Shown piece by piece: positions 17,018-25,419 of a stretch of DNA of 64,000 nt. Below the pieces are notes generated by a model. It was given only the letters and a program-made list of their open reading frames with translations. It made no database searches and had not been told where the DNA came from. Origin of the DNA: JBBTCX01 sp964494205 (GTDB lineage: Bacteria > Planctomycetota > Phycisphaerae > UBA1845); the NCBI GenBank assembly GCA_964494205.1, contig CAZBRD010000010.1:124001-188000 (forward strand), given 5' to 3'. Numbering within the stretch: position 1 is the stretch's first letter; each line of letters opens with the position of its first letter. Position numbers and translations under genes: made by a program.

Positions 17018-17426
17018 ATTTGGGAACCTGCCAATAAACACTACGATTCGTGTGATACGCATCCCACCAATTAACAGCGCAGGGATCGGTCGCGCGTACC
17101 CTTCGATCGCCCCGCTGGGGCTTTGCAAATTTCTTGGGCCATTTCCCCACGGCTTCCGCCGTGGGCTGACCGCGTGTCGCCGCTGCCGCGGCTCGGAACG
17201 ACTGATTGCGGTGGAAATACGTGGCGAGAATGACATTGTGCGCATCCGAGCAAGCGCCAATAAATAATGGGAAGCGTATGATTCCTTGCGATGCGTGACT
17301 CCACGCAATCGGATTTGAAGATCGCTCAAGGGCGCAGGGCACAGTTCGCATTTGGTTGCAGTTTTTGGTTTGGCTCCGATCGCCCCTGCCGGGGCTTTGC
17401 ACTTCTATTTTGATGCTTTTCCCCAC

Positions 17427-17640
17427 GGCTCCCGCCAATGGTATCTACACAACTTTGAAGACGATGCGAGCCCGCTTTCACAGTATTGGAAAGGGGTTCC
17501 AGCCATCGCATTCGTCCGCCCATCCGGGCGGAAGGTTGAAAAAGCAACTCGAATCCAGTGATTGAAATCACTGGCAACTACCGTGCGCCCGTCCGGGCGA
17601 ACGAGATTGGCGACTTGTGTAGATACCATTGGCTCCCGCC
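17427..17640. mobile_element. 194-bp MITE-like element, copy 2, with 10-bp flanking direct repeat
   Basis: The element spans 17437-17630 with a perfect 16-bp terminal inverted repeat, AATGGTATCTACACAA at the left and its complement at the right. It is flanked by GGCTCCCGCC at 17427-17436 and again at 17631-17640. The flanks together restore the palindrome CCCACGGCTCCCGCCGTGGG, a repeat-F unit seen uninterrupted at 17147 and 21657. The inside contains GCCCATCCGGGC and GCCCGTCCGGGC hairpins. No transposase gene is present. Confidence 0.88.
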
Positions 17641-17947
17641 GTGGGCTGTCCGCGTGTCGCCGCTGCCGCGGCTATTACCTGCACCCAATTGCGTTTGCGT
17701 GGCAATCAACAGCGTAAGGCACGGCTCGCGCAGAGCAGTGGTACACGGCCGCGGCTAGTGCGTGCATCCAATTGTAATTGTAGGTCGCGCATCATTTCGG
17801 CACTGGACACAGAGCAGTGGCACACGGTCATACCACACGACACTAATAACCGGATACTAGCGCTTCCGGCACCACATGACCGGTCGCTTGCGCTCCCGGC
17901 TCTGATGGGTCCTTTGCTTGCGCAAAGGGCTCTGCTGTCGGCCTTCA

Positions 17948-19144
17948 TCATGTGGTACGGCGGGGGGATTTTTTGTCGATGCACGCCTTGAGTGCTCTCG
18001 ACGGGTTTTCGAAGCGCGTTAAGAGAATCATGGCTGCGATGACGAACGGTTTGAAGGATGCTTCGCGATAGGTGGCGAGGCGGTAGCGTTCGAAGACGCT
18101 GGCGGCTACTTCGCCGGCTTCGCAGCTCACGCCGCTGATGTCGGCTGGTAGGCAGTGCATGTAGAGGGCTTTGCCGCCTTGGGTGAGCGACATTAGTTTT
18201 TCGGTGCACTCCCAGTTTTTGAAGCGGGCGTTGTTGGCGAGGCATTCTTTTTCGAGGGCGGGGAGCTTGTCGTTTTGGCCGCCGATGAGGATGCGCGTGC
18301 GCTCTTCCATGACTTTGAAGGGGGCCCAGCTCTTGGGGTAGACGATGTCCGCGCCGCGGAAGGCCTCCTCCATGTTGTAGACGCGCGAGAACGAGCCGCC
18401 CGATTCCTTCGCGTGGCGGGATGAGATGTCGAGCGTTTCGGGGACGAGGTCGTAGCCTTCGGGGTGGGCGAGGGTGACGTTCATGCCGAAGCGGGTCATG
18501 AGCGTGATGACACCCTGTGGCACTGAGAGCGGTTTGCCGTAGGAGGGTGAATACGCCCAGGTCATGGCGATTTTCTTGCCGCGAAGTGCTTCGACCGAAC
18601 CAAACGTCTGGATCAAATGAGCGAGGTCGGCCATCGATTGCGTGGGGTGGTCGAGGTCGCATTGCAGGTTGATGACGGCGGGGCGCTGCGGGAGAACGTT
18701 TTCGCGGTGGCCTTCGTCGACGGCGGCGGCGACTTCTTTCATGTATTTGTGGCCCTCGCCGAGGAAGATGTCGTCGCGGATGCCGATGGTCTCAGCGAGG
18801 AACGAGATCATGTTGGCGGTTTCGCGGACGGTTTCGCCGTGGGCGATCTGCGATTTTTTCTCGTCCATTTCCTGGACCGCGAGGCCGAGGAGGTCGGCGG
18901 CGCTGGCGAAGGCGAAGCGCGTGCGGGTGGATTGATCGCGGAAGATGGAGACGGCGAGGCCGCTGTCGAAGACGCGAGTCGAGATGTTGGCGGCGTGCAT
19001 CTGGCGGAGTGCGTCGGCGAGTTTGAGGACGGCGTTGAGTTCGTCCTGCGAGCGCTGCCAGGTGAGCAGGAAGTCGCCTTGGTAGAGCTTGGTGCGTAAC
19101 GAACTGATTGATTCCAATGCCGAGTGGATGTTGGCTAGGCTCAT
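17948..19144 (-). CDS. ygeW: Knotted carbamoyltransferase YgeW
   Basis: 398 residues, aspartate/ornithine carbamoyltransferase superfamily. The carbamoyl-phosphate motif is DQSTRTR (about residues 71-77); GKSQIAHGETVRE-like KSQIAHGETVRETAN at about 98, LQCDLDHPTQSMADL at about 160, AMTWAYSPSYGKPLSVPQG at about 192 and MHCLPADISGVSCEAGEV near 325. These blocks match E. coli YgeW closely along the full length, including the YgeW-specific insertions. Its physiological substrate is not settled; in the E. coli cluster it is co-encoded with ygeX, ygeY and hyuA for nucleobase breakdown. The start MSLANIH at 19144 is preceded by a purine-rich GAGGAAAAA stretch. Confidence 0.95.
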   Translation of the reverse strand: MSLANIHSALESISSLRTKLYQGDFLLTWQRSQDELNAVLKLADALRQMHAANISTRVFDSGLAVSIFRDQSTRTRFAFASAADLLGLAVQEMDEKKSQIAHGETVRETANMISFLAETIGIRDDIFLGEGHKYMKEVAAAVDEGHRENVLPQRPAVINLQCDLDHPTQSMADLAHLIQTFGSVEALRGKKIAMTWAYSPSYGKPLSVPQGVITLMTRFGMNVTLAHPEGYDLVPETLDISSRHAKESGGSFSRVYNMEEAFRGADIVYPKSWAPFKVMEERTRILIGGQNDKLPALEKECLANNARFKNWECTEKLMSLTQGGKALYMHCLPADISGVSCEAGEVAASVFERYRLATYREASFKPFVIAAMILLTRFENPSRALKACIDKKSPRRTT

Positions 19145-19227
19145 TTTTTCCTCAACGCATTTCTGCTCTTAGGGCGAATTTCTTTCACACACATTAGTGT
19201 CGTGTAACAAATCCGGGTGATAATGGC

Positions 19228-19272
19228 AAAGGAGCCCCTCACCCTACCCTCTCCCCAAGGGGGAGAGGGATG
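19228..19272. repeat. Palindromic repeat A, hairpin core, copy 4
   Basis: CCCCTCACCCTACCCTCTCCC-CAAG-GGGGAGAGGG, upstream of ygeW and downstream of the DUF1428 gene. Confidence 0.78.
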
Positions 19273-19334
19273 TTCTGTTCGTCGTTCTCTGTGCATCGCG
19301 AAGTACAACTACTATTGGACGGGTGGAACCCGAC

Positions 19335-19694
19335 CTACTTCGATACCAGTACTTTGAACCCACCGAATGTAATGCGTTTGCAATCGAAAGGCATGTTTTT
19401 CGGATCGCACATTTTTGCCATGCGCGGGTCGGCCATGATCTTTGCGTTGACTTTGTCGCGCTCGGATCGTGATTTGTAGACGATCCATGAGAAGACGACG
19501 GTCTCGCCTTTCTTGGGCTTGACGAGTTTTGGGAAGGGCACGCCCCAGGCCACGTTCATGTCGTCGCCGACGCACTCGCGGTATTCAAGTGCACCGTACT
19601 CTTTCCAGATCTTGCTGGCTTTCAGGGCGAGGCTCTTATAGGCCTTCATGTTTTTTTCTGGGACGGCTAATACGAATCCATCAACGTAGGCCAT
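19335..19694 (-). CDS. DUF1428 family protein
   Basis: 119 residues, dimeric alpha-beta barrel type. Family features: MAYVDGFVLAVPEKNMKAY at the N-terminus, KEYGALEYRECVGDD, then VVFSWIVYKSRSERDKVN, and DPRMAKM near 90 with MPFDCKRITFGGFKVLV at the end. The family (E. coli YbaA-like) has no known function. The ATG at 19694 follows AAGGAGAACAAA, a good ribosome site. It lies between ygeW and the PLP enzyme on the same strand, with spacing of 70 bases to the PLP gene stop, so it may share their transcript. Confidence 0.88.
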   Translation of the reverse strand: MAYVDGFVLAVPEKNMKAYKSLALKASKIWKEYGALEYRECVGDDMNVAWGVPFPKLVKPKKGETVVFSWIVYKSRSERDKVNAKIMADPRMAKMCDPKNMPFDCKRITFGGFKVLVSK

Positions 19695-19765
19695 TTTGTT
19701 CTCCTTTTATAAAAGGTGGGTGCAGAGCACCGACCACACGATGGCGGGTGAAACCCGCCCAATAA

Positions 19766-21403
19766 TCATATTGTTCCTACAAGACGATTAAACTCTTCGA
19801 TCTTTCGATCCCACTCGTCTGCTTGAGCGTATGTTTCGGTCCAGAAGTCGGGGTCCCACAAGCGGCGGAGGTCTTCGATGTTTCGTTGTTGTTGCTCGAC
19901 CCAGGTGAAGTATTTGAGGTTGTGCAGTGCTTTGCGGTCAACGAAGGACAACTCGCGAAGGTAGTCGATGCTGGTGCCTTCGAGGTAGCGAGCGAAGGTG
20001 TCGCCGGCATTCGTGACAGTGTATTGGCCGCGTTCGTGGCGGTACTCGGCGATGCGAGATTGATACAACTCCATTGAGTCGGTCAGCGGGATAAAGATCA
20101 CGTCGCGCGAATTCATTTCGTAATATTTGGCGGCTTTGATGGCGGCGACCAGGTTGCAAATGCTGGAGATGCCGATGTCGGAAAGTTGATCGACGGTTGA
20201 ACGGGAGACGCCGCGGTTTTCAAGCAATGCTCGGCCTGCGTCCTCGTTGAAGAGGCGAACGAGCGAGACGCATTGCTCGTCGTCGATGGCGGCGACCATG
20301 TCTGTGTTGCGGACGTTGTGAATCCACGGAACGTGCTTGTCGCCGATGCCTTCGATGCGGTGATCGCCGAAGCCGTTTTGCAAGAGAGTGGGGCATTGGA
20401 GTGCTTCGACGGCGACGATTTTTGTGTTGTGTTGGGTCTTGAGGAAGTCGCCGGTTGCGATCGTCCCGGCGCTGCCGGTGGCGCTGACGAAGGCTGCGAG
20501 ACGAAGAGACCCCCCCGTCCCCCCCTTAGTAAGGGGGGGAGATGCAGCGGTGTCGGTATTCCCCTGCTTGCGCAGGGGGCTCGGATTGACCGCGCCCTCA
20601 CGGTCGCGACGCTGTTCGTCCCATCGCTTGCGCTCAGGGCTCCGATAGGGGACGTTTAGACTTTGAAAGATCTCATGGATGATTCCACCCGTTACGTGGT
20701 AGTGCCAGATTGCGTTGCCGAATTCTTCGAACTGATTGAAGATGACGCACTCGGGGCGGGTGCGGCGGATTTCCCAGCATTTGTCGTAGATTTCTTTGAC
20801 GTTTGATTCGCAGCCGGGTGTGGCGATCACCTCAGAGCCGATCGACTTCAGCCATTCAAAGCGTTCGCGCGACATTCCTTCCGGCAGAATCGCGACGGCT
20901 GTGCACGCGAGGACGGCGCAGTCGAACGCACCGCCGCGACAGAAGTTGCCGGTGCTGGGCCAGACTGCTTTTTGACTCGTTGGGTCGAACTCGCCGGAGA
21001 CGAGTCGCGGCACGAGGCAGCCGAAGGCCGCACCGACTTTGTGTGCGCCGGTGGGGAAATGCTTGCCGACGATGCCGATGATCCGAGCGGGGACTTGGGT
21101 GAGCGATGAAGGGAACTCGATCCAGTTACCGTTGTTGAAGCCGCCGCCCTTGTCGATGGGTTCGTTCTTCCACGTGATGCGGAAGAGGTTGGCGGGATCG
21201 ACGCTCCAAAGATGGATTCGCGCGAGGCGATCCTTGATTGATTGTGGAATTGTTGTTGGATCGCGCATCTGGGCCAATGTAGGGATTACGATGCCGCGCT
21301 CGCGGCAGCGCTGGATGGTTTTGGCCAACACTTCTTCGTTAGGTCGTGTGAACGCGGTCACGATCGAAAAGCTCCGAGACTCTGGATCAATCTTGGTTTG
21401 CAT
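19766..21403 (-). CDS. Fold-type II PLP-dependent enzyme (lyase/synthase-like) with in-frame repeat insertion
   Basis: About 545 residues from MQTKIDPESRSF. The PLP lysine is in HFPTGAHKVGAAFG (about residue 135), and the Gly-rich phosphate loop is ATGSAGTIATGD. The family is a cysteine-synthase/threonine-synthase relative of about 500 residues, clearly not YgeX, whose motif is different. The reaction is unknown; beta-elimination or beta-replacement on an amino acid is expected from the fold. Codons for about 45 residues (20512-20645; ERKRWDEQ..., PSPLRKQGN, PPLTKGGTGGS) derive from repeats I and the CCCCCCTTAGTAAGGGGGG hairpin. Starts further upstream are rejected because they are read from repeat B. 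Encoded next to ygeW, it may take the place of YgeX; this is inference. Confidence 0.82.
   Translation of the reverse strand: MQTKIDPESRSFSIVTAFTRPNEEVLAKTIQRCRERGIVIPTLAQMRDPTTIPQSIKDRLARIHLWSVDPANLFRITWKNEPIDKGGGFNNGNWIEFPSSLTQVPARIIGIVGKHFPTGAHKVGAAFGCLVPRLVSGEFDPTSQKAVWPSTGNFCRGGAFDCAVLACTAVAILPEGMSRERFEWLKSIGSEVIATPGCESNVKEIYDKCWEIRRTRPECVIFNQFEEFGNAIWHYHVTGGIIHEIFQSLNVPYRSPERKRWDEQRRDREGAVNPSPLRKQGNTDTAASPPLTKGGTGGSLRLAAFVSATGSAGTIATGDFLKTQHNTKIVAVEALQCPTLLQNGFGDHRIEGIGDKHVPWIHNVRNTDMVAAIDDEQCVSLVRLFNEDAGRALLENRGVSRSTVDQLSDIGISSICNLVAAIKAAKYYEMNSRDVIFIPLTDSMELYQSRIAEYRHERGQYTVTNAGDTFARYLEGTSIDYLRELSFVDRKALHNLKYFTWVEQQQRNIEDLRRLWDPDFWTETYAQADEWDRKIEEFNRLVGTI
20512..20645. repeat. Repeats inserted in frame in the PLP enzyme gene
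   Basis: Contains CCCCCCCTTAGTAAGGGGGGG (about 20513-20537), CCCCTGCTTGCGCAGGGGGCTC (about 20561-20582) and CATCGCTTGCGCTCAGGGCTCC (about 20623-20644). The same hairpins occur between genes at 11450, 12888 and 17880. The reading frame is kept. Confidence 0.82.
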
Positions 21404-21806
21404 GGCAGCGCTTCGCTTGGCAACGCCACTGGACGCGCTATGGCGTTCGGCACTGCTCACAGAGCAGTGGCACACGGCCATGCCACCCGTCGCGAAAGAC
21501 AGCCATCGCGGAGAGGAGTATACTGCGATTGACGTGGCGAAGGCGAGTGCTTGATTGGATTTGTTGAAGGCGATGCCAGCCATGTTAGACGTGTGCGATT
21601 TGTCGAGTCGAAGGGTCGCCCCTGCCGGGGCTTCATCAATTGGGTGGTGCGTGTACCCACGGATTCCGCCGTGGGCTGTCCGCGTGTCGCCGCTACCGCG
21701 GCTGCCAACTTGCGGTGGGCGGTTCTATCAGGATTGGTGTCGACGGGGGTTGGACAAACAGCCTTGTGTGGTCGTGCCGCAGTTCGAAGTTTGCGCGGGT
21801 TGAACC
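21404..21806. repeat. Divergent intergenic region with repeats B and F
   Basis: Repeat B at 21449-21487 (CACTGCTCACAGAGCAGTGG then CACACGGCCATGCCACCC). Repeat F units at 21618-21632 (GCCCCTGCCGGGGC), 21655-21674 (CCCACGGATTCCGCCGTGGG) and 21688-21702 (CCGCTACCGCGG). Promoters of the PLP enzyme and thrC-like genes should lie here but none is clear. Confidence 0.72.
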
Positions 21807-23090
21807 ATGTCGTTTGTGACTGATCTTGTTTGTGTTTCGTGCCGGGCCGTCTATCGCGACGGCGAGGCGATGACGTGCCCAAAGTGCGGGCCGGATGCGG
21901 GGATTCTTGATGTGCGGTTTGATTTACCGGGCGTGGCGAAGTCGCTGACGTGGGGGACTTTGGCGTTGCGGCCACTGACGCATTGGCGGTATCGCGAGTT
22001 GTTGCCCATCAACGCGAGTTCATGTCGGAACGATCTGCTCGTGGGCTGGACGCCGCTTATCGAGGCGCCGCGTTTGGCGAAAGCGCTGGGGGTTGGTCGA
22101 GTTCGGCTGAAGGATGAGGGGAGGAGTGCGTCGGCTTCGTTTAAGGATCGTGCGAGTTCGATTGGGGTTGCTCGGGCGCTGCAGGAAGGGGCGACGGAAA
22201 TCGCATGTGCTTCGACCGGTAATGCGGCTAGCAGTCTTGCGCACTGTGCGGCTGTGGTCGGGTTGCCGTGCAATATCTTCGTTTCCAAGAACGTGCCGGA
22301 GGGCAAGCTTGCTCAACTTCTTGCGTATGGTGCGCGGGTGTTCAAGGTGATGGACTCGTACGCGGCTGCTTATGATTTGTGTACTCAGGCGTGTGCGCGG
22401 TTTGGTTGGTACAACCGGAACTGTGCGATCAATCCGTATCTGGTTGAGGGGAAGAAGACGGGCGGGTTGGAAGTGGCTGATCAATGTGCGAACGATCCGC
22501 CGGATTGGGTGTCGGTGGGGGTGGGGGACGGTTGCACGGTTGCGGGCATTGCCAAGGGATTGCGGCAGATGCGCGAGATCGGGTTGATCGGATGGTCTGC
22601 GAAGGTGTTGGGTGTGCAGGCTGAGGGGGTTGCGCCGATCGCGCGGGAGTTTGAATCGGAGTCTGTGCACTGCTCACAGAGCAGTGGTGCACTCGGCACT
22701 GCTGCAAAGGCGGGAAACGCAGCGTGGCACGGAACGTATGCGGACAGTATCGATTGCCCTGTGCCGAGAAATGCGCGGAAGGCTATCGATGGAGTTCGCG
22801 AGAGCGGTGGGGCGTTTGTCACGGTGACCGATGATCAGATTAGGGAAGCGGTGCGTGTGACTGGTCGGCTTACGGGAGTTTTTGCGGAACCTGCGGCTGC
22901 GGCTGCGGTGGCGGGAGTGGGGGAGGCTGTGCGACGCGGGTTGCTGAATGAGAAGTCGAATGTGGTGGTGATGGTGACGGGGCATGGGTTGAAGGATACG
23001 GCTGGTGCGCTGCGAGCGGTGGGTGGGCCGCATGAGATTGAGGCGAGAATTGAGGAAGTGAGCAGGGTCGCAGAGAAGCAGATTTCTTGA
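21807..23090 (+). CDS. Threonine synthase-like PLP enzyme, with small repeat insertion
   Basis: 427 residues. N-terminal zinc-ribbon-like CVSCRAVYRDGEAMTCPKCG (residues 10-29), PLP lysine in SASFKDRASSIGVARA (about 110), substrate motif STGNAASSLAHCAA. These match the threonine synthase (thrC) family, which converts O-phosphohomoserine to threonine; related enzymes act as diaminopropionate or threonine deaminases. At residues about 287-296 (22665-22692) the palindrome of repeat B, CACTGCTCACAGAGCAGTGG, is read in frame as HCSQSSG. The location opposite the PLP enzyme inside the nucleobase region allows a catabolic role, but a housekeeping thrC is equally possible. Confidence 0.83.
   Translation: MSFVTDLVCVSCRAVYRDGEAMTCPKCGPDAGILDVRFDLPGVAKSLTWGTLALRPLTHWRYRELLPINASSCRNDLLVGWTPLIEAPRLAKALGVGRVRLKDEGRSASASFKDRASSIGVARALQEGATEIACASTGNAASSLAHCAAVVGLPCNIFVSKNVPEGKLAQLLAYGARVFKVMDSYAAAYDLCTQACARFGWYNRNCAINPYLVEGKKTGGLEVADQCANDPPDWVSVGVGDGCTVAGIAKGLRQMREIGLIGWSAKVLGVQAEGVAPIAREFESESVHCSQSSGALGTAAKAGNAAWHGTYADSIDCPVPRNARKAIDGVRESGGAFVTVTDDQIREAVRVTGRLTGVFAEPAAAAAVAGVGEAVRRGLLNEKSNVVVMVTGHGLKDTAGALRAVGGPHEIEARIEEVSRVAEKQIS
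22665..22692. repeat. Palindromic repeat B inside thrC-like gene
   Basis: TGCACTGCTCACAGAGCAGTGGTGCA; the core CACTGCTC-ACA-GAGCAGTG is a perfect 8-bp-arm palindrome, identical to intergenic copies at 21451 and 23104. Confidence 0.88.
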
Positions 23091-23101
23091 GTGTGAGGAA
23101 A

Positions 23102-23132
23102 GACACTGCTCACAGAGCAGTGGCACACTGCC
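23102..23132. repeat. Palindromic repeat B, intergenic copy after thrC-like gene
   Basis: GACACTGCTCACAGAGCAGTGGCACACTGCC, directly after the stop codon at 23090. Confidence 0.85.
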
Positions 23133-23186
23133 ACACGAAAACCAGAGCGTTTCAGGCAACCGGAGTGAGAGGGGAGACGGTCGAAA

Positions 23187-23525
23187 TTGAAGCGGATTTA
23201 CAGCGCTAGTGATTCGGTTCTTGTGGTGCACATGCAAGGCCTTCTTGAGCAGGAGGGGATAAAGACTGCGCTGTTTAACTTGAACATGTCGACGATCAGC
23301 GGTGAAGTCCCTTTTTTCTCTACTTTCCCTGAGTTGTGGGTTGTGAATGACGAGGACGAAGCCCGCGCGGTGGAAATCATAAGGCAATCGCAAACACAAG
23401 TTAGCGGGCGAGATAGCGAGTCAGTTGACGCGAGATCGAGCTGGGAGTGTCCGAGTTGTGGTTCGCTGATTGAGCGGCAGTTTACGGAATGCTGGAAGTG
23501 TTCCGGAGAGGATTCAGAGGGGTGA
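23187..23525 (+). CDS. DUF2007-like protein with C-terminal zinc ribbon
   Basis: 112 residues. The N-terminal about 70 residues follow the DUF2007 pattern: KRIYSASDSVLVVHMQGLLEQEGI, then a loop and ELWVVNDEDEARAVEII. The C-terminal CPSCGSLIERQFTECWKC is a zinc ribbon (CxxC...CxxC). The start is TTG at 23187, preceded by GAGAGGGGAG. DUF2007 has a PII-like fold and is thought to be a regulatory or signalling domain; function here is unknown. Confidence 0.78.
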   Translation: MKRIYSASDSVLVVHMQGLLEQEGIKTALFNLNMSTISGEVPFFSTFPELWVVNDEDEARAVEIIRQSQTQVSGRDSESVDARSSWECPSCGSLIERQFTECWKCSGEDSEG

Positions 23526-23576
23526 GTGTATGCGGTGTTGGTGGTGCTGTTGTGTGTGGGCGTGTTTAGACCGTCC

Positions 23577-23682
23577 AAGAGCTCATAACAGAACCGTGTA
23601 CCGAATGCCAAAGAGACCCTCACCCCAACCCTCTCCCTAAAAGGGAGAGGGAGGTATTGTCATTCGCTCTATGTGTATAGAG
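23577..23682. repeat. Palindromic repeat A, full-length copy
   Basis: AAGAGCTCATAACAG at the left, ATTGTCATTCGCTCT at the right, with the CCCTCTCCCTAAAAGGGAGAGGG hairpin between. The right end is 13 bases upstream of the ssnA-like start, so the element probably supplies part of the leader. Confidence 0.8.
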
Positions 23683-23695
23683 TGCGATTGAAACG

Positions 23696-25009
23696 ATGGG
23701 TGTTGTTCTCGCTAAAGCGTTGCTTGTCGACATTGATCCGCTGCGGGCGGAGGCGGGGGCGCTGCGCATAGACGGCGGGCGGATTGTTGCGCGCGGGGCT
23801 GGTGTTGTCGGGCAGGCGCGAGATGAGGTTGTAGATTGCGGTGGGGCGGTCGTGCTGCCGGGAATGGTGAACGGGCACACGCACCTGTATTCCGCGCTGG
23901 CGGTGGGAATGCCGCCTCCGCCGAAAACGCCGCGCAATTTTCATGAGGTGTTGAAGTACGTCTGGTGGCGACTGGATCAGGCGCTGGATCGGGAGTCGAT
24001 TGAGGTGTCGGCGCGGGTGGGTGCGTTGCAGGCGTTGCGATGCGGGACGACGACGTTGATCGATCATCACGCGTCGCCGAATTGCATTGAGGGGTCGCTA
24101 GACCTGATTGAGAAAGGGATTTCGAGTATTGGTCTGCGCGGTGTGCTGTGCTATGAAACGACGGATCGGCATGGAAGCGGGGGGCGCGACGGGGGCGTTG
24201 AGGAGAATAGGCGATTCCTGCAAAAGTGTGCTGGACTAAAGCGGAATTCGTTTGCCGGTCTTGTCGGAGCGCACGCGTCTTTTACTTTGGACGATGAGTC
24301 GCTGACGAAGCTCGCGAAGCTTTCGGAAGAATTCGACACGGGGGTACATATTCACGTGGCGGAAGATCCTTGTGACGAGGAGGATGCTACCTCACGGCGC
24401 GGCGTAATCCTGATCGATCGGTTGGAGCGATTCCGTTTGATGCGCGGCGATTCGATTTTCGCGCACGGGACGCATTTGTCGCGCGAAGCGGTTGAGCGCG
24501 TGAACGCGGCTGGTTTGACGATGGCGCACAATCCGCGATCGAACATGAATAATTCGGTGGGATATGCTCCGGTGGCTAGCTTTCGATGTCCGGTGATGTT
24601 GGGCACGGATGGAATCGGCGGGGACATGTTCGCGGAGGCACAGGCTGCGTGGATGATTTCGCGGCATCAGCAAGCGGGTCTTTCGCCGAACGACGTCGTA
24701 GCCATGCTGGCCAATTCGGCGCGGCGGGCATCGCGGGCGCTGGGAGTGACGCTGGGAAAGTTGGAGGTCGGTGCGGCGGGCGATGTCGTCGTGACCGATT
24801 ATGTGCCGTTTACTCTGTTGAACGATAGCAACGTGGCGGGACATTTGATTTTTGGCATGTCGTCGAATCGCGTGCGAAATGTGATGACCGCGGGTGAGTG
24901 GCGGTTGCGGGATGGGGTTGTGGTTGGTCGCGATGAAACCGGTGATGCAGTTCATGCTGCGGATGTGGCAGAACGATTGTGGGAGCGAATGGGTGGGATT
25001 GAATGTTGA
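23696..25009 (+). CDS. ssnA: SsnA-type amidohydrolase (putative purine-related aminohydrolase)
   Basis: 437 residues, amidohydrolase superfamily (ATZ/TRZ-like). Metal ligands: NGHTHLYSAL (HxH, about residue 60), HIHVAED (about 220), HGTHLS (about 258) and LGTDGIGGDMF (Asp about 302). The blocks WWRLDQALDRES, STLIDHHASP-like TTLIDHHASPNCI, and HNPRSNMNNSVGYAP match E. coli SsnA along the whole length. Related enzymes deaminate purines or analogues such as 8-oxoguanine or chlorohydrolyse triazines; SsnA itself is thought to act in the purine cluster. The start is ATG at 23696, immediately after a repeat A copy. Confidence 0.92.
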   Translation: MGVVLAKALLVDIDPLRAEAGALRIDGGRIVARGAGVVGQARDEVVDCGGAVVLPGMVNGHTHLYSALAVGMPPPPKTPRNFHEVLKYVWWRLDQALDRESIEVSARVGALQALRCGTTTLIDHHASPNCIEGSLDLIEKGISSIGLRGVLCYETTDRHGSGGRDGGVEENRRFLQKCAGLKRNSFAGLVGAHASFTLDDESLTKLAKLSEEFDTGVHIHVAEDPCDEEDATSRRGVILIDRLERFRLMRGDSIFAHGTHLSREAVERVNAAGLTMAHNPRSNMNNSVGYAPVASFRCPVMLGTDGIGGDMFAEAQAAWMISRHQQAGLSPNDVVAMLANSARRASRALGVTLGKLEVGAAGDVVVTDYVPFTLLNDSNVAGHLIFGMSSNRVRNVMTAGEWRLRDGVVVGRDETGDAVHAADVAERLWERMGGIEC

Positions 25010-25419
25010 GATCACGTCGATTGGGAGAGTGGCTCTAAGACGACCCTTTCAGGGTCGCTTGATCTTGCCGTTTGCGAACCGGGGGCGGCACCACGCTGCG
25101 CGTGCTTTGCCCCCGTCTATGTAAGGCGAGCCTTTCAGGCTCGTCGGGAAATGGGTGTTTATTTCAGGCCGGTGGGAAAATGGCTGGTCGTACGCATTCT
25201 ACTAGATAGTAGCGCTTTCAGGGCGATCGATCAGTCGTGCCTACGGCACTTCAGCTAGCACCTCAACTCATTTCCCAGCATTGAAATGCTGGGCTATTCT
25301 CACGCTGTCACTACGTGACAGAACGTGTAAACGCGCTTCTAAATTCTGGGATTCGTAATATTTCAGTCTCGTGGGGAAATCGCCGGTTTTTGGGGTTCAA
25401 CGTTCCCATCTGCGAGTAG
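25010..25419. repeat. Intergenic region with repeat G copy 2
   Basis: Convergent to ssnA and xdhC. Holds hairpins AAGACGACCCTTTCAGGGTCG (about 25038-25055), GCGAGCCTTTCAGGCTCG (about 25126-25143) and the three-part repeat G at 25222-25322 (CGTGCCTACGGCACTT, CCCAGCATTGAAATGCTGGG, GTCACTACGTGAC). No gene seen. Confidence 0.72.
25222..25322. repeat. Three-hairpin repeat G, copy 2
   Basis: Closest match to copy 1 (16922); the middle stem changes from AGCCTT/AAGGCT to AGCATT/AATGCT with pairing kept. Confidence 0.82.

Larger units (their letters stand above)
16750..17947. repeat. 1.2-kb repeat cluster between lipoprotein gene and ygeW
   Basis: No gene is called. From left to right: a three-hairpin repeat G (16922-17017), repeat F units (CGCCCCGCTGGGGCTT near 17108; CCCACGGCTTCCGCCGTGGG near 17147; CCGCTGCCGCGG near 17180), a second F set at 17380-17400, MITE copy 2 (17437-17630) and its right-hand F remnant (17641-17675), repeat B fragments (17728-17755 and 17801-17836) and repeat I hairpins (GGTCGCTTGCGCTCCCGGCTC, 17880-17925). 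Open frames in this region are repeat-encoded. Confidence 0.78.

Noticed and set aside
17706..18662. 318-codon minus-strand frame overlapping ygeW
   Set aside because: ygeW in another frame matches its family over the full length; this frame is Arg/His/Pro-rich shadow.
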